Source: Alistipes sp. ZOR0009 (GTDB lineage Bacteria > Bacteroidota > Bacteroidia > Bacteroidales > ZOR0009). From it: a stretch of DNA of 64,000 nucleotides. The stretch spans positions 1 through 64,000 of the forward strand of contig NZ_JTLD01000025.1 in the NCBI RefSeq assembly GCF_000798815.1, in the 5' to 3' direction. The notes below the pieces were generated by a model that had not been told where the DNA came from, did not search any database, and saw only the letters and a program-made list of their open reading frames with translations. This document shows positions 35,218 to 45,232 of this stretch, piece by piece. Position numbers and translations under genes: made by a program. Each line of letters starts with the position of its first letter. The first letter of the stretch is position 1.

Positions 35218-35691
35218 TGCTGGTAAGTTTTATAATTGTATGTATTAACTAATATAGATTGCAGTAAGCTGCCTTAATAAGACGTCTATCCCACAATAAT
35301 GTTGCAGTAAAAAGTGTGAAATAATTGAGAATATTTGATATTAGGCCTAGGCGATGTTAGGAGACTTCGCTTTTAGCGGGTTTTAGGATTGACTATGATT
35401 TGGCTTTTTTATAAAAGACTTGTAAGATTTCAAATATCAGGAAAATTTAGAACCGACATGTTCGGGTTTGCCCTTGGTGTCCAATTTTATCTTACTTCTA
35501 GCATGATATCTGCTCATACGGCTGATTAATATGTATTTAATTGGTGTTGTTGGGAGGTGTTGTATTTTTCTTTTGATTGCAAATGACAGGTTTTGTCTTC
35601 AATAAAATAATTAAAGATTAAATTACTCATTTATCTTCGAAAAAAACTCGCGTTGTCAATATCTAAATTGCTAACGCGAGTTTTTCAAGTT
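35218..35691. other. Gene-free region between the DUF4407 pair and the RND operon
   Basis: A 474-base AT-rich stretch; the DUF4407-pair promoter should lie at its left end, though I found no exact -7 box. The right end holds the RND terminator at 35642-35685. No gene or repeat is recognised elsewhere. Confidence 0.7.
35640..35685 (-). terminator. Terminator of the RND efflux operon
   Basis: Perfect 13-base-pair stem AAAAACTCGCGTT (35642-35654) with AACGCGAGTTTTT (35673-35685), loop of 18, just past the stop of the efflux pump gene; A/T runs on both sides allow bidirectional action. Confidence 0.88.
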
Positions 35692-38600
35692 CTATTTTTT
35701 GTACTTAGCAATCCGTTCTCGATTGTGGATAAATTTATATGTCCAAGAATAAATGATAGGTAAAATAAGCAATGTTAAGATAGTTGATGTAATCAGCCCT
35801 CCAATTACAACAATTGCAAGAGGTTTCTGACTTTCAGATCCAATTCCTGTTGAAATTGCAGCAGGTAGTAGGCCAATTGCTCCCATTAAGGCCGTCATTA
35901 CCACCGGACGGATGCGACTTCGAACTCCTTCTTTTACCGAATATGCTAGTCTATTACCAGCCGAAAGGTTATTTCGGAATACGCTGATAAGAATGACCCC
36001 ATTTTGGATGCATACCCCAAAAAGGGCAATGAATCCAATACCTGCGCTAATACTGAAGTTTAATCCTGTTACATGTAAGGCTAAAATTCCCCCAATTAAA
36101 GCAAAAGGAACATTGAGTAGGGTTAGTATTGCATCCTTTACATTGCCAAATGTCATAAATAGAAGCAGGAAGATGGCGAGAAGACACATTGGAACGACAT
36201 TGGCCAATGTTGAAGAGGCTCTTTGTTGATTTTCGAACTCGCCATTCCATGTCATTTCGTAGCCAGCAGGCAGGGTAATCGCTTTTGCAACTTTTTGTTG
36301 TGCTTCTTTTATGGTACTCCCTAGGTCTCTTTCTCTTACCGAGAACTTTACTGCGATATAACGTTTATTGTTATCTCTATAAATAAATGCAGGGCCCGTA
36401 AGGGTGTAGATTTTCGAAATCTCTTTTACGGGAACCATTGATCCATTCATTGTTGGAACCATCAGGTTTCCTATTTTTTCGTAAGTATCTCTATATGCTA
36501 AAGGATATCTAACTCTAATGTCAAATCTACGCTCTCCTTCATATAGTTGAGTGGCTGATTTGCCTCCAAGTGCAGTTTCTATTACGGAGTTGGCATCTTC
36601 TGTGTTTACTCCATACAGGGCCATTTTCTGTTGATCTAGCTCTACCCGAAATTCTGGTTGCCCTAAGTTTCGTAAGATGCCCAAATCATCGATTCCTCGA
36701 ATATCCTTTATTGCATCTTTTGCTTTACGGGCTAAAGTGTCTAGCACCTTAAAGTCTGGACCATAAAGTTTAATTGCCAGGGCTCCATTTACTCCTGCTA
36801 CAGCTTCTTCTACATTGTCTCTAATTGGTTGCGAGTAGTTAAATACAATTCCAGGAATGACCTTGAGCTTCTTGTCTATTTCCTGTATCAGCTGGTCTTC
36901 TGTAATGTTTCTTTTCCATTCTTCCTTGGCTTTTAGGTCTACTTGAATTTGAACATTGAAAAAACCTTTAGGATCAGTTCCGTCGTTTGTTCTGCCTATT
37001 TGGCTAAGGGTTTGCCGTACTTCAGGAAATTCGTCAAGCGTTTTTACCATCTTATCGCTAATTTGCTTAGCACTTTGTAAGCTTATACTCATGGGGAGCT
37101 CGGCCTCTACCCAAAGTGCTCCTTCATTAAGTGGCGGAATAAACTCTGTACCTAATAATTTGACTGATAAAAATGTGATAAATAGTAATCCTAAAGCAAC
37201 GAAAACTGATAGCCGAGCATTTCGAGAAACCCAGTTGAATGCTCTCATAATATGTTTCTCAAAGAAGCTGACTATTGGATTGTTCTTCTCGTTAACATTT
37301 TTCTTTAACAAGACGCTGCTTAGCGCAGGAACAAATGTGAGCGTTAAAATAAGAGCACCAAGAAGAGCGAACCCTAATGTCCATGCTAGGGGAGAAAACA
37401 TCTTTCCTTCTACCTTCTCAAATGCAAAAATGGGAACTAGGCAGGTTAGGATAATTATTTTACTAAAAAAGATAGCTTTCCCCATTTCGGTGCCAACATT
37501 TTTTATTAGGCCAAGTTTGGTTAGCCTATTGTAACGATCCATTCCAACCTCTTTAGCCAGCTTATCCAGAGCCACAAACATTCCCTCTACCATGACGACT
37601 GATCCATCGATAATAATTCCAAAATCGACGGCTCCCATTGACATTAAATTGGCAGACATACCTTTTGTCTTCATACAAATGAAGGCAAAAAGCAATGCAA
37701 GAGGAATAACTAAGCCAACCGTCAAGGTTGTACGCCAATCTGCCATAAAAAGGAATACAATGATGGTAACTAAAATTATTCCCTCAATTAAATTGTGGAT
37801 AACGGTATGCGTTGCATAGCTCATCAGGTTAGTTCTATCGTAAAATGGAACTAGCTCGACATTCTGTGATTTAAGTTTGGTATTTAGCTCTTTAACCTTA
37901 TCGTTAATACCTTTTAGAACCATAGAAGGATTCTCTCCTTTTCGCATAACAAGAATTCCTTCAACTACATCGTTTTCTTTGTCGCGCGTAACCCAGCCTA
38001 AACGGGGTAACCCAGTTTCTCGAACTTGTGCTACGTCCCTTACAAGAATGGGAACGTCGTTTTCTTTCTTAACAATGACGTTCTCGATATCGGGGATATT
38101 CTTCAGAATACCGATACCTCGCACAACATAGTATTGTCCATTTTTTTCAATTACATCTCCACCTACATTGATGTTGCTTTTCTGAACAGCTCGATAAACA
38201 TCTAATGCTGTAAGCCCATATTGAGATAGCAATTCAGGATAGGTGTCTATCTCAAAGCTTTTCTCTTCGCCTCCAAAACTGTTGACTTCTGCAACGCCAG
38301 GCACCTGCCTAAATTCTCGATCCAGAAGCCAATCTTGAATTGTGGTAAGTTCTCTGATATTTGCAGTTTGGCTTCGAAGCGTGTAACGGTAAATTTCTCC
38401 TGTTGGTCCGTAAGGCGGTTGTACTTCTGGCTTTACATCATTTGGGAGGTCTACATTTGCAAGTCTGCTCATTACCTGTTGCCGAGCAAACGCATCGTCG
38501 ATGCCATCGTCGAATATGATGCAGATGTATGTTAATCCAAACGTATTAATAGAACGAAGTGTCGCCTTTTTTTGTACCGAAGCAAGACCTGCCTCGAGTG

Positions 38601-38817
38601 GAATACTAACAAATTTTTCCATCTCTTCGGCACTGCGTCCTGGCCACTGAGCAATTATGATTATTTGCGTATTGGTAACATCTGGAAATGTTTCAATAGG
38701 AGTGTGTTGGTAGGTTATGAAGCCTATAATCGCCAGAATGCCTGTGATAAAGAAGACAAAGTAGCGGTGGTGCAACGAAAATATAATGATTCTTTTAATT
38801 AGTCCATTCATAAACAT
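35692..38817 (-). CDS. CusA/CzcA-type heavy-metal RND efflux pump
   Basis: Proton-driven inner-membrane exporter of divalent or monovalent heavy metals across the whole envelope. At 1041 residues it has the twelve-helix RND layout: FVFFITGILAIIGFITYQH near the N terminus, two large periplasmic porter loops, and the HME-type helix 4 motif GAVDFGIIIDGSVVMVEG. It is last in an operon with the adaptor and TolC subunits. The charged helix-4 residues D..D typical of proton relay are present. Metal specificity (Cu/Ag versus Zn/Co/Cd) cannot be decided. Confidence 0.94.
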   Translation of the reverse strand: MFMNGLIKRIIIFSLHHRYFVFFITGILAIIGFITYQHTPIETFPDVTNTQIIIIAQWPGRSAEEMEKFVSIPLEAGLASVQKKATLRSINTFGLTYICIIFDDGIDDAFARQQVMSRLANVDLPNDVKPEVQPPYGPTGEIYRYTLRSQTANIRELTTIQDWLLDREFRQVPGVAEVNSFGGEEKSFEIDTYPELLSQYGLTALDVYRAVQKSNINVGGDVIEKNGQYYVVRGIGILKNIPDIENVIVKKENDVPILVRDVAQVRETGLPRLGWVTRDKENDVVEGILVMRKGENPSMVLKGINDKVKELNTKLKSQNVELVPFYDRTNLMSYATHTVIHNLIEGIILVTIIVFLFMADWRTTLTVGLVIPLALLFAFICMKTKGMSANLMSMGAVDFGIIIDGSVVMVEGMFVALDKLAKEVGMDRYNRLTKLGLIKNVGTEMGKAIFFSKIIILTCLVPIFAFEKVEGKMFSPLAWTLGFALLGALILTLTFVPALSSVLLKKNVNEKNNPIVSFFEKHIMRAFNWVSRNARLSVFVALGLLFITFLSVKLLGTEFIPPLNEGALWVEAELPMSISLQSAKQISDKMVKTLDEFPEVRQTLSQIGRTNDGTDPKGFFNVQIQVDLKAKEEWKRNITEDQLIQEIDKKLKVIPGIVFNYSQPIRDNVEEAVAGVNGALAIKLYGPDFKVLDTLARKAKDAIKDIRGIDDLGILRNLGQPEFRVELDQQKMALYGVNTEDANSVIETALGGKSATQLYEGERRFDIRVRYPLAYRDTYEKIGNLMVPTMNGSMVPVKEISKIYTLTGPAFIYRDNNKRYIAVKFSVRERDLGSTIKEAQQKVAKAITLPAGYEMTWNGEFENQQRASSTLANVVPMCLLAIFLLLFMTFGNVKDAILTLLNVPFALIGGILALHVTGLNFSISAGIGFIALFGVCIQNGVILISVFRNNLSAGNRLAYSVKEGVRSRIRPVVMTALMGAIGLLPAAISTGIGSESQKPLAIVVIGGLITSTILTLLILPIIYSWTYKFIHNRERIAKYKK

Positions 38818-38857
38818 CTAGTTTAAAAGCTGTAAATCTTTCAATTGACATATATTG

Positions 38858-39964
38858 CTACTCAACTTTTTCTTTAATTTGGTTGTAAACAAGTAGCTGA
38901 TTTTGGCAAATAACTTGTTCTCCTGCTGCGAGCCCCTCGCTGATGTAGCATTTGTCTCCAACGCTTTTTGATATCTTAATAGGTCGGATTTCATAGTGGG
39001 ATCGATCTTTGAAAACGACGACAAAGGCTTCCCCGTTTTCGCTTAATACAGATGATGAATTAATCTCTAGGCCCATTTTGGACTCTTTTTTAGAAACGAA
39101 AACATCGGCATACATCCCCGGTTTCAGCAATAAGTTGGGGTTCGGAATAACAACTCGAACTTTCATAACCTTACTTACAGGGTCTAATACACTTGTTGCT
39201 TTATCTACCTTTCCTGTAAATATTTTATCTGGATAGCTTAATGTTCTGACTTTTGCATTAAATCCAATAGCAACATTGGCAATATCACGCTCAAATACGT
39301 TTGCCCAAATCCATACATTGTCAAGCGATGCTACCGTAAATAATTCGCTTCCATTATCATTACGGATAAAACTTCCCTCCGTAATGTTTTTATCGACGAT
39401 ATAGCCATTAAGAGGTGATTTGATTGTATAAAAACCTCCTTGTTTGGCGCTTCCTCCTCCGTTTATTGCCAGCATACCTTCCGCTTTGGAAACTAGTGCT
39501 TGCGCTTTTTGAAAATTATTTTTTGCTTCTAAGTACTCTCTTTCGCTCGAGAGTCCACTTTTATACATCGCTTCTACATTTTCGAAATTTCGTTTTGCGG
39601 TTGCACAATCTGCTTTTGCAGAAGAAAAATCGCTATATCCACCAGCAATATCTGCGCTTTTAATAGTTGCAATAGGTTGTCCTTTGGTTACTTTATCTCC
39701 GATAGAAACCTTTACCCTAATAACCTGCCCGCTATTAGCCGAGAAAACCTTAGCCATGTGATTTTCATCGCAACCAACCGTTCCTGTTAACCTTAAAGCG
39801 TCTTCTATTGGAACAAGACGGACAGTATCTAGCTTTATCATGCTCATCATGGTATCGCTGATAATATTTGGGTGGGATTCCTTTTTTTCTTCTCCATTTC
39901 TGCTAGTGCATGAAGCTGCAAATAGCACTACGAATGCTGTTATAGATAGAATTTGTGCTTTCAT
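38858..39964 (-). CDS. RND periplasmic adaptor (membrane fusion protein)
   Basis: A 368-residue lipoprotein (lipobox LFAASC, Cys19) bridging the RND pump and TolC. Order: lipid anchor and short linker, beta-barrel/lipoyl half-domains (VFSANSGQVIRVKVSIGDKVTKGQPIATI and the matching FYTIKSPLNGYIVDKNITEGSFI), a short alpha-hairpin (YSDFSSAKADCATAKRNFENVEAMYKSGL with AKNNFQKAQALVSKAEGML), and a C-terminal barrel and proximal domain. Two Cys and several His in the first third could aid metal handling. Nineteen bases follow the TolC gene. Confidence 0.92.
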   Translation of the reverse strand: MKAQILSITAFVVLFAASCTSRNGEEKKESHPNIISDTMMSMIKLDTVRLVPIEDALRLTGTVGCDENHMAKVFSANSGQVIRVKVSIGDKVTKGQPIATIKSADIAGGYSDFSSAKADCATAKRNFENVEAMYKSGLSSEREYLEAKNNFQKAQALVSKAEGMLAINGGGSAKQGGFYTIKSPLNGYIVDKNITEGSFIRNDNGSELFTVASLDNVWIWANVFERDIANVAIGFNAKVRTLSYPDKIFTGKVDKATSVLDPVSKVMKVRVVIPNPNLLLKPGMYADVFVSKKESKMGLEINSSSVLSENGEAFVVVFKDRSHYEIRPIKISKSVGDKCYISEGLAAGEQVICQNQLLVYNQIKEKVE

Positions 39965-39983
39965 TGTTGATCGTTTATATAAA

Positions 39984-41243
39984 TTATTTTACGAGTGAAT
40001 ATCCTACTTTGTAGTTAAGGTCTTCCTTGGCTATGAAATACTTCATCCACCTATCGTTCCATTGCAATAAGTTGTCTTTGTAGCTCTCGTATAAATCGAT
40101 AAACTCCAGCAGACCCATGTTTTGTTGAAGGTATTGTTGCAATGCTGCATTTAGAATCGTTTTGTAGCTTTCCATGTAAGATGGATCACTTTTTAGAACA
40201 GATTTATGGTAAAGGGATAGTAGCTCGTAGCTTGACAGTATTTCTTGGCTAACTTTATTATACTGCTCTAAATTTTGCGTTTGAGCCATGAGCTCAGCAG
40301 CTTTTGCAGAGCGAATATTTCCTTGGTTTCTATTAAATAACGGGAGCTCAAATGATGCGGTGAGTCCTATGTAATTTTTGGTAGGTCCCCCAATTCTATC
40401 ATAGTTTCCTCCGATAGTAATATCTGGGAAGGCTAGCGAACGTTGCAATCTTACATTTTGTTGGGCCAGAAGAAGGTTTGTTCGTGCCATCTTAAGATCT
40501 GGACGATTCGCGGTGGCGCTATCAATTATGGCTTGAAAAGATGGCAACTTTTCAGCTACCAATTCGCGTTGCCAATTTTGCCCTAATAGAGGCTTATAGT
40601 ATTTGCCGTGCGAGCATAGAAGGGTATTTATGTTTGCCTGAAGAGCTATTTGCTGATCTTCTGCAGCGAGTCTTTGATGCTCAAGGGATTCCTGTAAGGC
40701 AACCATTCGGAGGTAGTCTTTTTCGGCAACATTCCCTTTTCTTCTTTGCTCCTTATAGGCCTTAACAACCTTTTCTATAGATGCCTCTTCCATTTGGTAT
40801 AGGGGAAAGGATTGCTGTAAAAAGTAAAGTTGATAGAATAGTGTAGAAACTTGATATTTAAGAGTCCTCATTAATTCAAGGTAGGATAGCTGACTAAGAT
40901 TATAACCTAGCTTTGCGCTTTCAATCAAGTTTTTTCTTTTTCCTGCAATCGAAAACAGCTGCTGAACTTGTAGCGAATATTCGGCTGTATTTCCTGATTT
41001 TAAAAATCGATGCGTTTCACCAGAGTAGAATTCTCTATTAATTCCAACTGATGGATTTGCAAAAATCTGTGCTTGCTTCACCAACGCTTCACTTATATCC
41101 ATATTATAGCGTTGAGCTATTAGGCTGAGATTTTTGGATAAAAATTCAGCTTGTACTTGAGCTATAGTAATGCTCAATGTATCTTGTGCATTGGCTTTAT
41201 AGCACGCAAATGCACAAAACAGTATCAGTACGATACGTCTCAT
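39984..41243 (-). CDS. TolC-family outer membrane efflux protein (CzcC-like)
   Basis: A 419-residue outer-membrane factor of the tripartite pump. Signal peptide MRRIVLILFCAFACYKANAQ; then two helical repeat blocks with the typical FANPSVGINREFYS and LAFPDITIGGNYDR beta-strand entries and long coiled-coil stretches, ending in YKVGYSLVK. Trimerisation into a beta-barrel/alpha-tunnel is expected from the family. It heads the efflux genes proper; the small gene at 41312-41674 lies upstream on the same strand. Confidence 0.92.
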   Translation of the reverse strand: MRRIVLILFCAFACYKANAQDTLSITIAQVQAEFLSKNLSLIAQRYNMDISEALVKQAQIFANPSVGINREFYSGETHRFLKSGNTAEYSLQVQQLFSIAGKRKNLIESAKLGYNLSQLSYLELMRTLKYQVSTLFYQLYFLQQSFPLYQMEEASIEKVVKAYKEQRRKGNVAEKDYLRMVALQESLEHQRLAAEDQQIALQANINTLLCSHGKYYKPLLGQNWQRELVAEKLPSFQAIIDSATANRPDLKMARTNLLLAQQNVRLQRSLAFPDITIGGNYDRIGGPTKNYIGLTASFELPLFNRNQGNIRSAKAAELMAQTQNLEQYNKVSQEILSSYELLSLYHKSVLKSDPSYMESYKTILNAALQQYLQQNMGLLEFIDLYESYKDNLLQWNDRWMKYFIAKEDLNYKVGYSLVK

Positions 41244-41311
41244 AAACGTAGTTTAATAATAAGTAAAAAAAGATTTGTTAATCCTTAGATAAAAGGACTT
41301 GGAATTTCAAG

Positions 41312-41674
41312 TTAAGAAAAGGAAGGGGGAGGCGTTATGATATCGATGTAGCAGCCCGAAATGGCCAGCTGCTCATAGTTCGGGATGAGGGAAATATGAG
41401 CCAATAATATGTTTTCTTCGAGAGATGAATCTGTGTTAGAAAACTTTTTTAGAGAAATTAAGTGTTTGTGGGCAACTGATCGTTTGTTATTCTTTGTATG
41501 ATTTTTGATAATATTCAGTTGCGCTACGAAATGCGAAGTTACACATTCTACTTTTTTTTGATGTGTATGAATTCTAAATTCATCAGAAGGGAATATGGGC
41601 ATACATATGAAGCCTATAGTATAGAATACGATGGCAAGCATTAAACTTTGAAATATGTACTTTATCTTTCCCAT
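41312..41674 (-). CDS. Small exported Cys/His-rich protein heading the efflux operon
   Basis: A 120-residue protein with an N-terminal hydrophobic segment (MLAIVFYTIGFICMPIFP), an anchor or signal peptide, followed by a segment rich in His and Cys (RIHTHQKKVECVTSHF, then NHTKNNKRSVAHKH). I do not recognise a named family. Its position upstream of the RND operon, with a -7 box just ahead and its stop 68 bases before the TolC start, suggests a periplasmic metal-binding or sensing accessory. This is inference; a purely structural role is possible. Confidence 0.7.
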   Translation of the reverse strand: MGKIKYIFQSLMLAIVFYTIGFICMPIFPSDEFRIHTHQKKVECVTSHFVAQLNIIKNHTKNNKRSVAHKHLISLKKFSNTDSSLEENILLAHISLIPNYEQLAISGCYIDIITPPPSFS

Positions 41675-41959
41675 TTGGATACCCGTAGATATATTGCAAA
41701 GGTATTATCTATAGGCTTGCAGAGAATCTTGGGATACTCGTATTAATAAACTTTAGGACTGCTGGAGTAATGTTTAAGTTGTGTGAATGGTATATCTTGA
41801 GGATTGTCTCATTTGCCATTGAGATCCCCAATATTTCAGTCGTGTTAAGTGGTTTTTAAGTTTAAAGCATATTATATTCAGGTTCTAGATTGGATAATTT
41901 CAAAAAAAATCCCCTAAAACATTTCTGCTTAAGGGGATTTCAAATATTTTGTTTGCTTA
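41675..41959. other. Promoter region of the efflux operon
   Basis: CAAAGGTA at 41697-41704 reads TACCTTTG on the minus strand, an exact -7 box about 23 bases upstream of the small leader gene. The right part holds the terminator of the next minus-strand gene. Otherwise unremarkable. Confidence 0.55.
41903..41940 (-). terminator. Terminator of the DUF6588-like gene
   Basis: AAATCCCCT (41908-41916) pairs with AGGGGATTT (41932-41940); on the minus strand a run of eight T follows. Strong intrinsic terminator. Confidence 0.88.
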
Positions 41960-42988
41960 CTATCTAAAGGTAAAGCCCATACCAGCGGTGTACATCGATG
42001 TGTTGGCGTAGGTGTAGTCGGCAAAAAGCATAAATACAGCCAGCTTTACCCTGAATCCTGCGTTAGCCACAAAGCCTGTAGAGGTGTAGTCTAAGTTAAA
42101 AGGGTCTTGACTATTATTAATAGCAATACCGTTGTATTGGTAGGCACCTTTTAACTTGTAGTTGCTCGAATTACTATTGTAACCTAAACCTCCATATACA
42201 GTCAAAACAGGAATTGATTTAGATACCAGCAATCGTGCAGTATATGAAGTCGCATCTGTAGACAATTCTTGATTGTTATACTTTTTATCAGCATAGCTAT
42301 TGTCTTTCATATCCCAAGATAGATTGTACTTGGTCATACCAAAAAATGCTGACATGCTAAAAGGAAGCAGCTTAAATACGGGAATAAATTCCTTAAACTC
42401 ATTCCTTATGCCAAATCCCCACATGCCAAATTTACCGTCATCCTTAATGTTGATTTTTGGAACAAACCTAAAGGCAACGTCTGTATGAAAAGGTAAGCCT
42501 ATACCTATGTTGTAGTTTGCCATTGGGATTATCGGAAGATTTGCTCCTTGAGGTAGCTTCATTGACGATAGTACAATCTTAGTGTTAGGCTCAATAAGCT
42601 CAACGGTTGGTCCTTCAACATCTTTTCCAAGCACAGTTGGTGTAATAGGCGAATCTCCTTGCTTAATTCGAAGAACGGAGCTACCTTTTAATATCTCACC
42701 AGCATCGTATTGCTTCATGCTCGAAGAGATTGGAATAACTGTTGCCGAAAAAGTTATATCAAAACCACCCAGCTTGTGAGGTTTTGCAGAAGTATACCAA
42801 CCCGTATTAAGAGTTTTTCCAAACTCCTCTCCAAAAGGTTTCATGTAGGCGTAAGCCAAAGAGTTTACTTCTTTGGACGCTTGCTGATACAATTTTAAAA
42901 GTTCGGTGATGTCTGTTTGGGCTTTGCCTGAAATACTAACCATCAGCCCTAAGGCAACCAACCAACTCGCTTTCTTAAGTATTCTCAT
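41960..42988 (-). CDS. Outer membrane beta-barrel protein, DUF6588-like
   Basis: A 342-residue exported protein: signal peptide MRILKKASWLVALGLMVSISGKAQ, then a region of beta strands (GGFDITFSATVIPIS, YNIGIGLPFHTDVAFRFVPKI, KFGMWGFGIRNEF, LTVYGGLGYNS) and a C-terminal strand ending AGMGFTFR, the outer-membrane aromatic signature. The family assignment comes from my recognition of the PMKLPQG/GLPFHTD pattern and is not certain. Function unknown. Monocistronic with its own terminator. Confidence 0.75.
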   Translation of the reverse strand: MRILKKASWLVALGLMVSISGKAQTDITELLKLYQQASKEVNSLAYAYMKPFGEEFGKTLNTGWYTSAKPHKLGGFDITFSATVIPISSSMKQYDAGEILKGSSVLRIKQGDSPITPTVLGKDVEGPTVELIEPNTKIVLSSMKLPQGANLPIIPMANYNIGIGLPFHTDVAFRFVPKINIKDDGKFGMWGFGIRNEFKEFIPVFKLLPFSMSAFFGMTKYNLSWDMKDNSYADKKYNNQELSTDATSYTARLLVSKSIPVLTVYGGLGYNSNSSNYKLKGAYQYNGIAINNSQDPFNLDYTSTGFVANAGFRVKLAVFMLFADYTYANTSMYTAGMGFTFR

Positions 42989-43128
42989 AACTATTAATTT
43001 TTCCCACGACTAAGATAGAAATAATTATAAACATTTTAACATACAACGCATCGTTTGCACATTAATTCGGAATAATCTTTTTTAAACAAACGCCGAACTG
43101 CTATATTTACATCAAAGAATTGAAGAGC

Positions 43129-44403
43129 ATGAGCAGTAATATTCCATTAGCAGAACGTATGCGTCCCCGCGACTTAGATGGGTACGTAGGCCAGCGTCAT
43201 TTGGTTGGTCCAAAGGCAGTTTTGCGAAGGTTTATTGAGTCAAAGAATATTCCTTCTATGATATTTTGGGGACCTCCAGGGGTTGGTAAAACAACACTTG
43301 CCAACATTATTGCCAAGGAGGTGGACAGGCCTTTCTACATCCTTAGCGCGGTTAACTCGGGCGTGAAGGATGTTCGGGAGGTGATTGAGAAGGCAAAGTC
43401 GCAGCGCTTTTTCAATACGCCATCGCCTGTACTTTTTATAGATGAAATCCACCGCTTTAGCAAATCGCAGCAGGATTCGCTGCTGGGGGCCGTGGAGCAG
43501 GGGGTGGTAACCCTTATCGGTGCAACCACCGAGAATCCTTCGTTTGAGGTGATTTCTCCGCTACTTTCGCGCTGCCAAGTGTACACGCTTAAGCATCTCG
43601 ACGAAAAGGATTTGGTTGGTTTGGTCGATCAGGCAATTGCGCAGGACGTGGAGCTAAAGGAAAAGCAGATAGCGGTGGAGGAGTACGATGCCCTTATCCG
43701 CTTTAGTGGAGGCGACGCCCGCAAGCTGCTCAATATACTAGAGCTGCTGGCCTCTACAGCCGACGAGGTGGTTATAACCAATAAGATGGTGGTGGATAAG
43801 CTGCAGGAGGCAACCTCCATTTACGATAAGGACGGCGAGCAGCACTACGATATTATCTCTGCTTTTATTAAGTCGATACGAGGAAGCGATCCCAACGGGG
43901 CGCTTTACTGGCTTGCCCGTATGCTCGAAGGCGGAGAGGATCCCAAGTTCATCGCACGACGATTGGTTATATCGGCAGCCGAGGATGTTGGTTTAGCCAA
44001 TCCAAACGCGTTGCTCTTGGCCAATGCCACCTTCCAGTCTGTGCATGTAATTGGGATGCCAGAGGCGCGTATTGTGCTTTCGGAGGCAACGGTTTACCTT
44101 GCTACAAGCCCCAAAAGTAACGCTGCCTACACGGCCATAGACGAAGCGCTGGATTATGTTCGAAAAACAGGAAATTTACCTGTACCTTTGCACCTACGAA
44201 ATGCGCCTACCAAGCTCATGAAGAACCTTGGTTACGGGAAGGATTACCTTTACCCGCATGTTTATCCGGGTAACTTTGTTCAGCAGGGCTACCTGCCTCA
44301 GGAGGCCGGCAATACCAAGTTTTATGAGCCGCAGGCCAATGCCAAGGAGAAGGAAATACGCCAGCGCATGCACATTTACTGGGGAGATAAGTACAAATAT
44401 TAA
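43129..44403 (+). CDS. rarA: RarA/MgsA replication-associated recombination protein A
   Basis: AAA+ clamp-loader-like ATPase acting at stalled replication forks. From the ATG at 43129 it is 424 residues (a TTG nine bases upstream is the alternative). Walker A GPPGVGKTT, Walker B LFIDEIHRF, sensor 1 GATTENPSF and a Rad50-hook-free C-terminal tetramerisation domain (SLLLANATFQSVHVIGMPEARIVLSEATVYLA region) are all visible. It is 10 bases upstream of kdsA on the same strand, so the two are co-transcribed. A TATATTTA box (43102-43109) is near a -7 consensus. Confidence 0.94.
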   Translation: MSSNIPLAERMRPRDLDGYVGQRHLVGPKAVLRRFIESKNIPSMIFWGPPGVGKTTLANIIAKEVDRPFYILSAVNSGVKDVREVIEKAKSQRFFNTPSPVLFIDEIHRFSKSQQDSLLGAVEQGVVTLIGATTENPSFEVISPLLSRCQVYTLKHLDEKDLVGLVDQAIAQDVELKEKQIAVEEYDALIRFSGGDARKLLNILELLASTADEVVITNKMVVDKLQEATSIYDKDGEQHYDIISAFIKSIRGSDPNGALYWLARMLEGGEDPKFIARRLVISAAEDVGLANPNALLLANATFQSVHVIGMPEARIVLSEATVYLATSPKSNAAYTAIDEALDYVRKTGNLPVPLHLRNAPTKLMKNLGYGKDYLYPHVYPGNFVQQGYLPQEAGNTKFYEPQANAKEKEIRQRMHIYWGDKYKY

Positions 44404-44413
44404 ACAACATACA

Positions 44414-45232
44414 ATGCAACTGAAACTCGACAAGCTAAAACATCAGGAGAGTGGAAACTTTTTTCTACTTGCTGGACCTTGTGTAGTTGAAAGCGAAGAG
44501 CTGGCCATGGAGGTGGCAGAAAAGATGGTAGAAATTACCAATAAGCTGCAAATCCCTTACATATTTAAGGGGTCTTACCGTAAGGCTAACCGCTCTCGTT
44601 TAGACTCTTTTACAGGAATCGGTGATGTTAAGGCGCTCGAAATATTAAAGAAGATTAGCGACAGGTTTGACATCCCTGTTGTTACCGATATTCATGATAA
44701 GGAAGAGGCTGTTCTTGCTGCAAAATATGTAGATATTCTTCAGATACCAGCATTCCTTTGCCGTCAAACCGACTTGCTTATTGCTGCTGCTCAAACCGGC
44801 AAGTATGTAAACATCAAGAAGGGACAATTTTTGGCTCCAGAGGCGATGAAGTTTGCAGCCGATAAGATTAAGGAGTCGGGGAACAACAACGTGATGCTTA
44901 CCGAAAGAGGATCTACCTTTGGCTACTACGATTTGGTGGTAGACTATAGAGGTATAGCCGAAATGCAAAAAACAGGAGCCCCTGTTGTGCTGGATATTAC
45001 CCATTCGCTACAGCAGCCCAACCAATCGAGCGGCGTTACAGGTGGTAAGCCAGAGCTAATAGAAACGGTTGCTCGCGCTGGTATTGCTGTTGGGGTTGAT
45101 GGCATCTTTATTGAAACGCACCCTAACCCAGCCGTTGCGCTGTCGGACGGAGCCAACATGCTTCGCCTTGATCTGATGGAAAACCTACTAGAACATCTGG
45201 TAGCTATCCGTCAAACCATCAATAAGTTTTAG
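44414..45232 (+). CDS. kdsA: 3-deoxy-8-phosphooctulonate synthase KdsA
   Basis: Condenses phosphoenolpyruvate and arabinose-5-phosphate to Kdo-8-phosphate for lipopolysaccharide core. Starting at the ATG at 44414 gives 272 residues, family length; an in-frame extension into rarA is rejected. Diagnostic blocks: LLAGPCVVES (residues 18-27), YIFKGSYRKANRSR, the IPAFLCRQTDLL segment, GQFLAPEAM, and SDGANMLRLDLMENLL near the end. It is 10 bases after rarA. Its presence implies an LPS-bearing Gram-negative envelope. Confidence 0.96.
   Translation: MQLKLDKLKHQESGNFFLLAGPCVVESEELAMEVAEKMVEITNKLQIPYIFKGSYRKANRSRLDSFTGIGDVKALEILKKISDRFDIPVVTDIHDKEEAVLAAKYVDILQIPAFLCRQTDLLIAAAQTGKYVNIKKGQFLAPEAMKFAADKIKESGNNNVMLTERGSTFGYYDLVVDYRGIAEMQKTGAPVVLDITHSLQQPNQSSGVTGGKPELIETVARAGIAVGVDGIFIETHPNPAVALSDGANMLRLDLMENLLEHLVAIRQTINKF

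Noticed and set aside
36956-37534. A long plus-strand frame inside the RND pump gene
   Set aside because: It is antisense to conserved RND motifs and has no independent features; a shadow of the pump gene.
44228-44413. Extension of kdsA upstream into rarA
   Set aside because: The extra 62 residues overlap rarA and have no KdsA character; the ATG at 44414 gives the family length.
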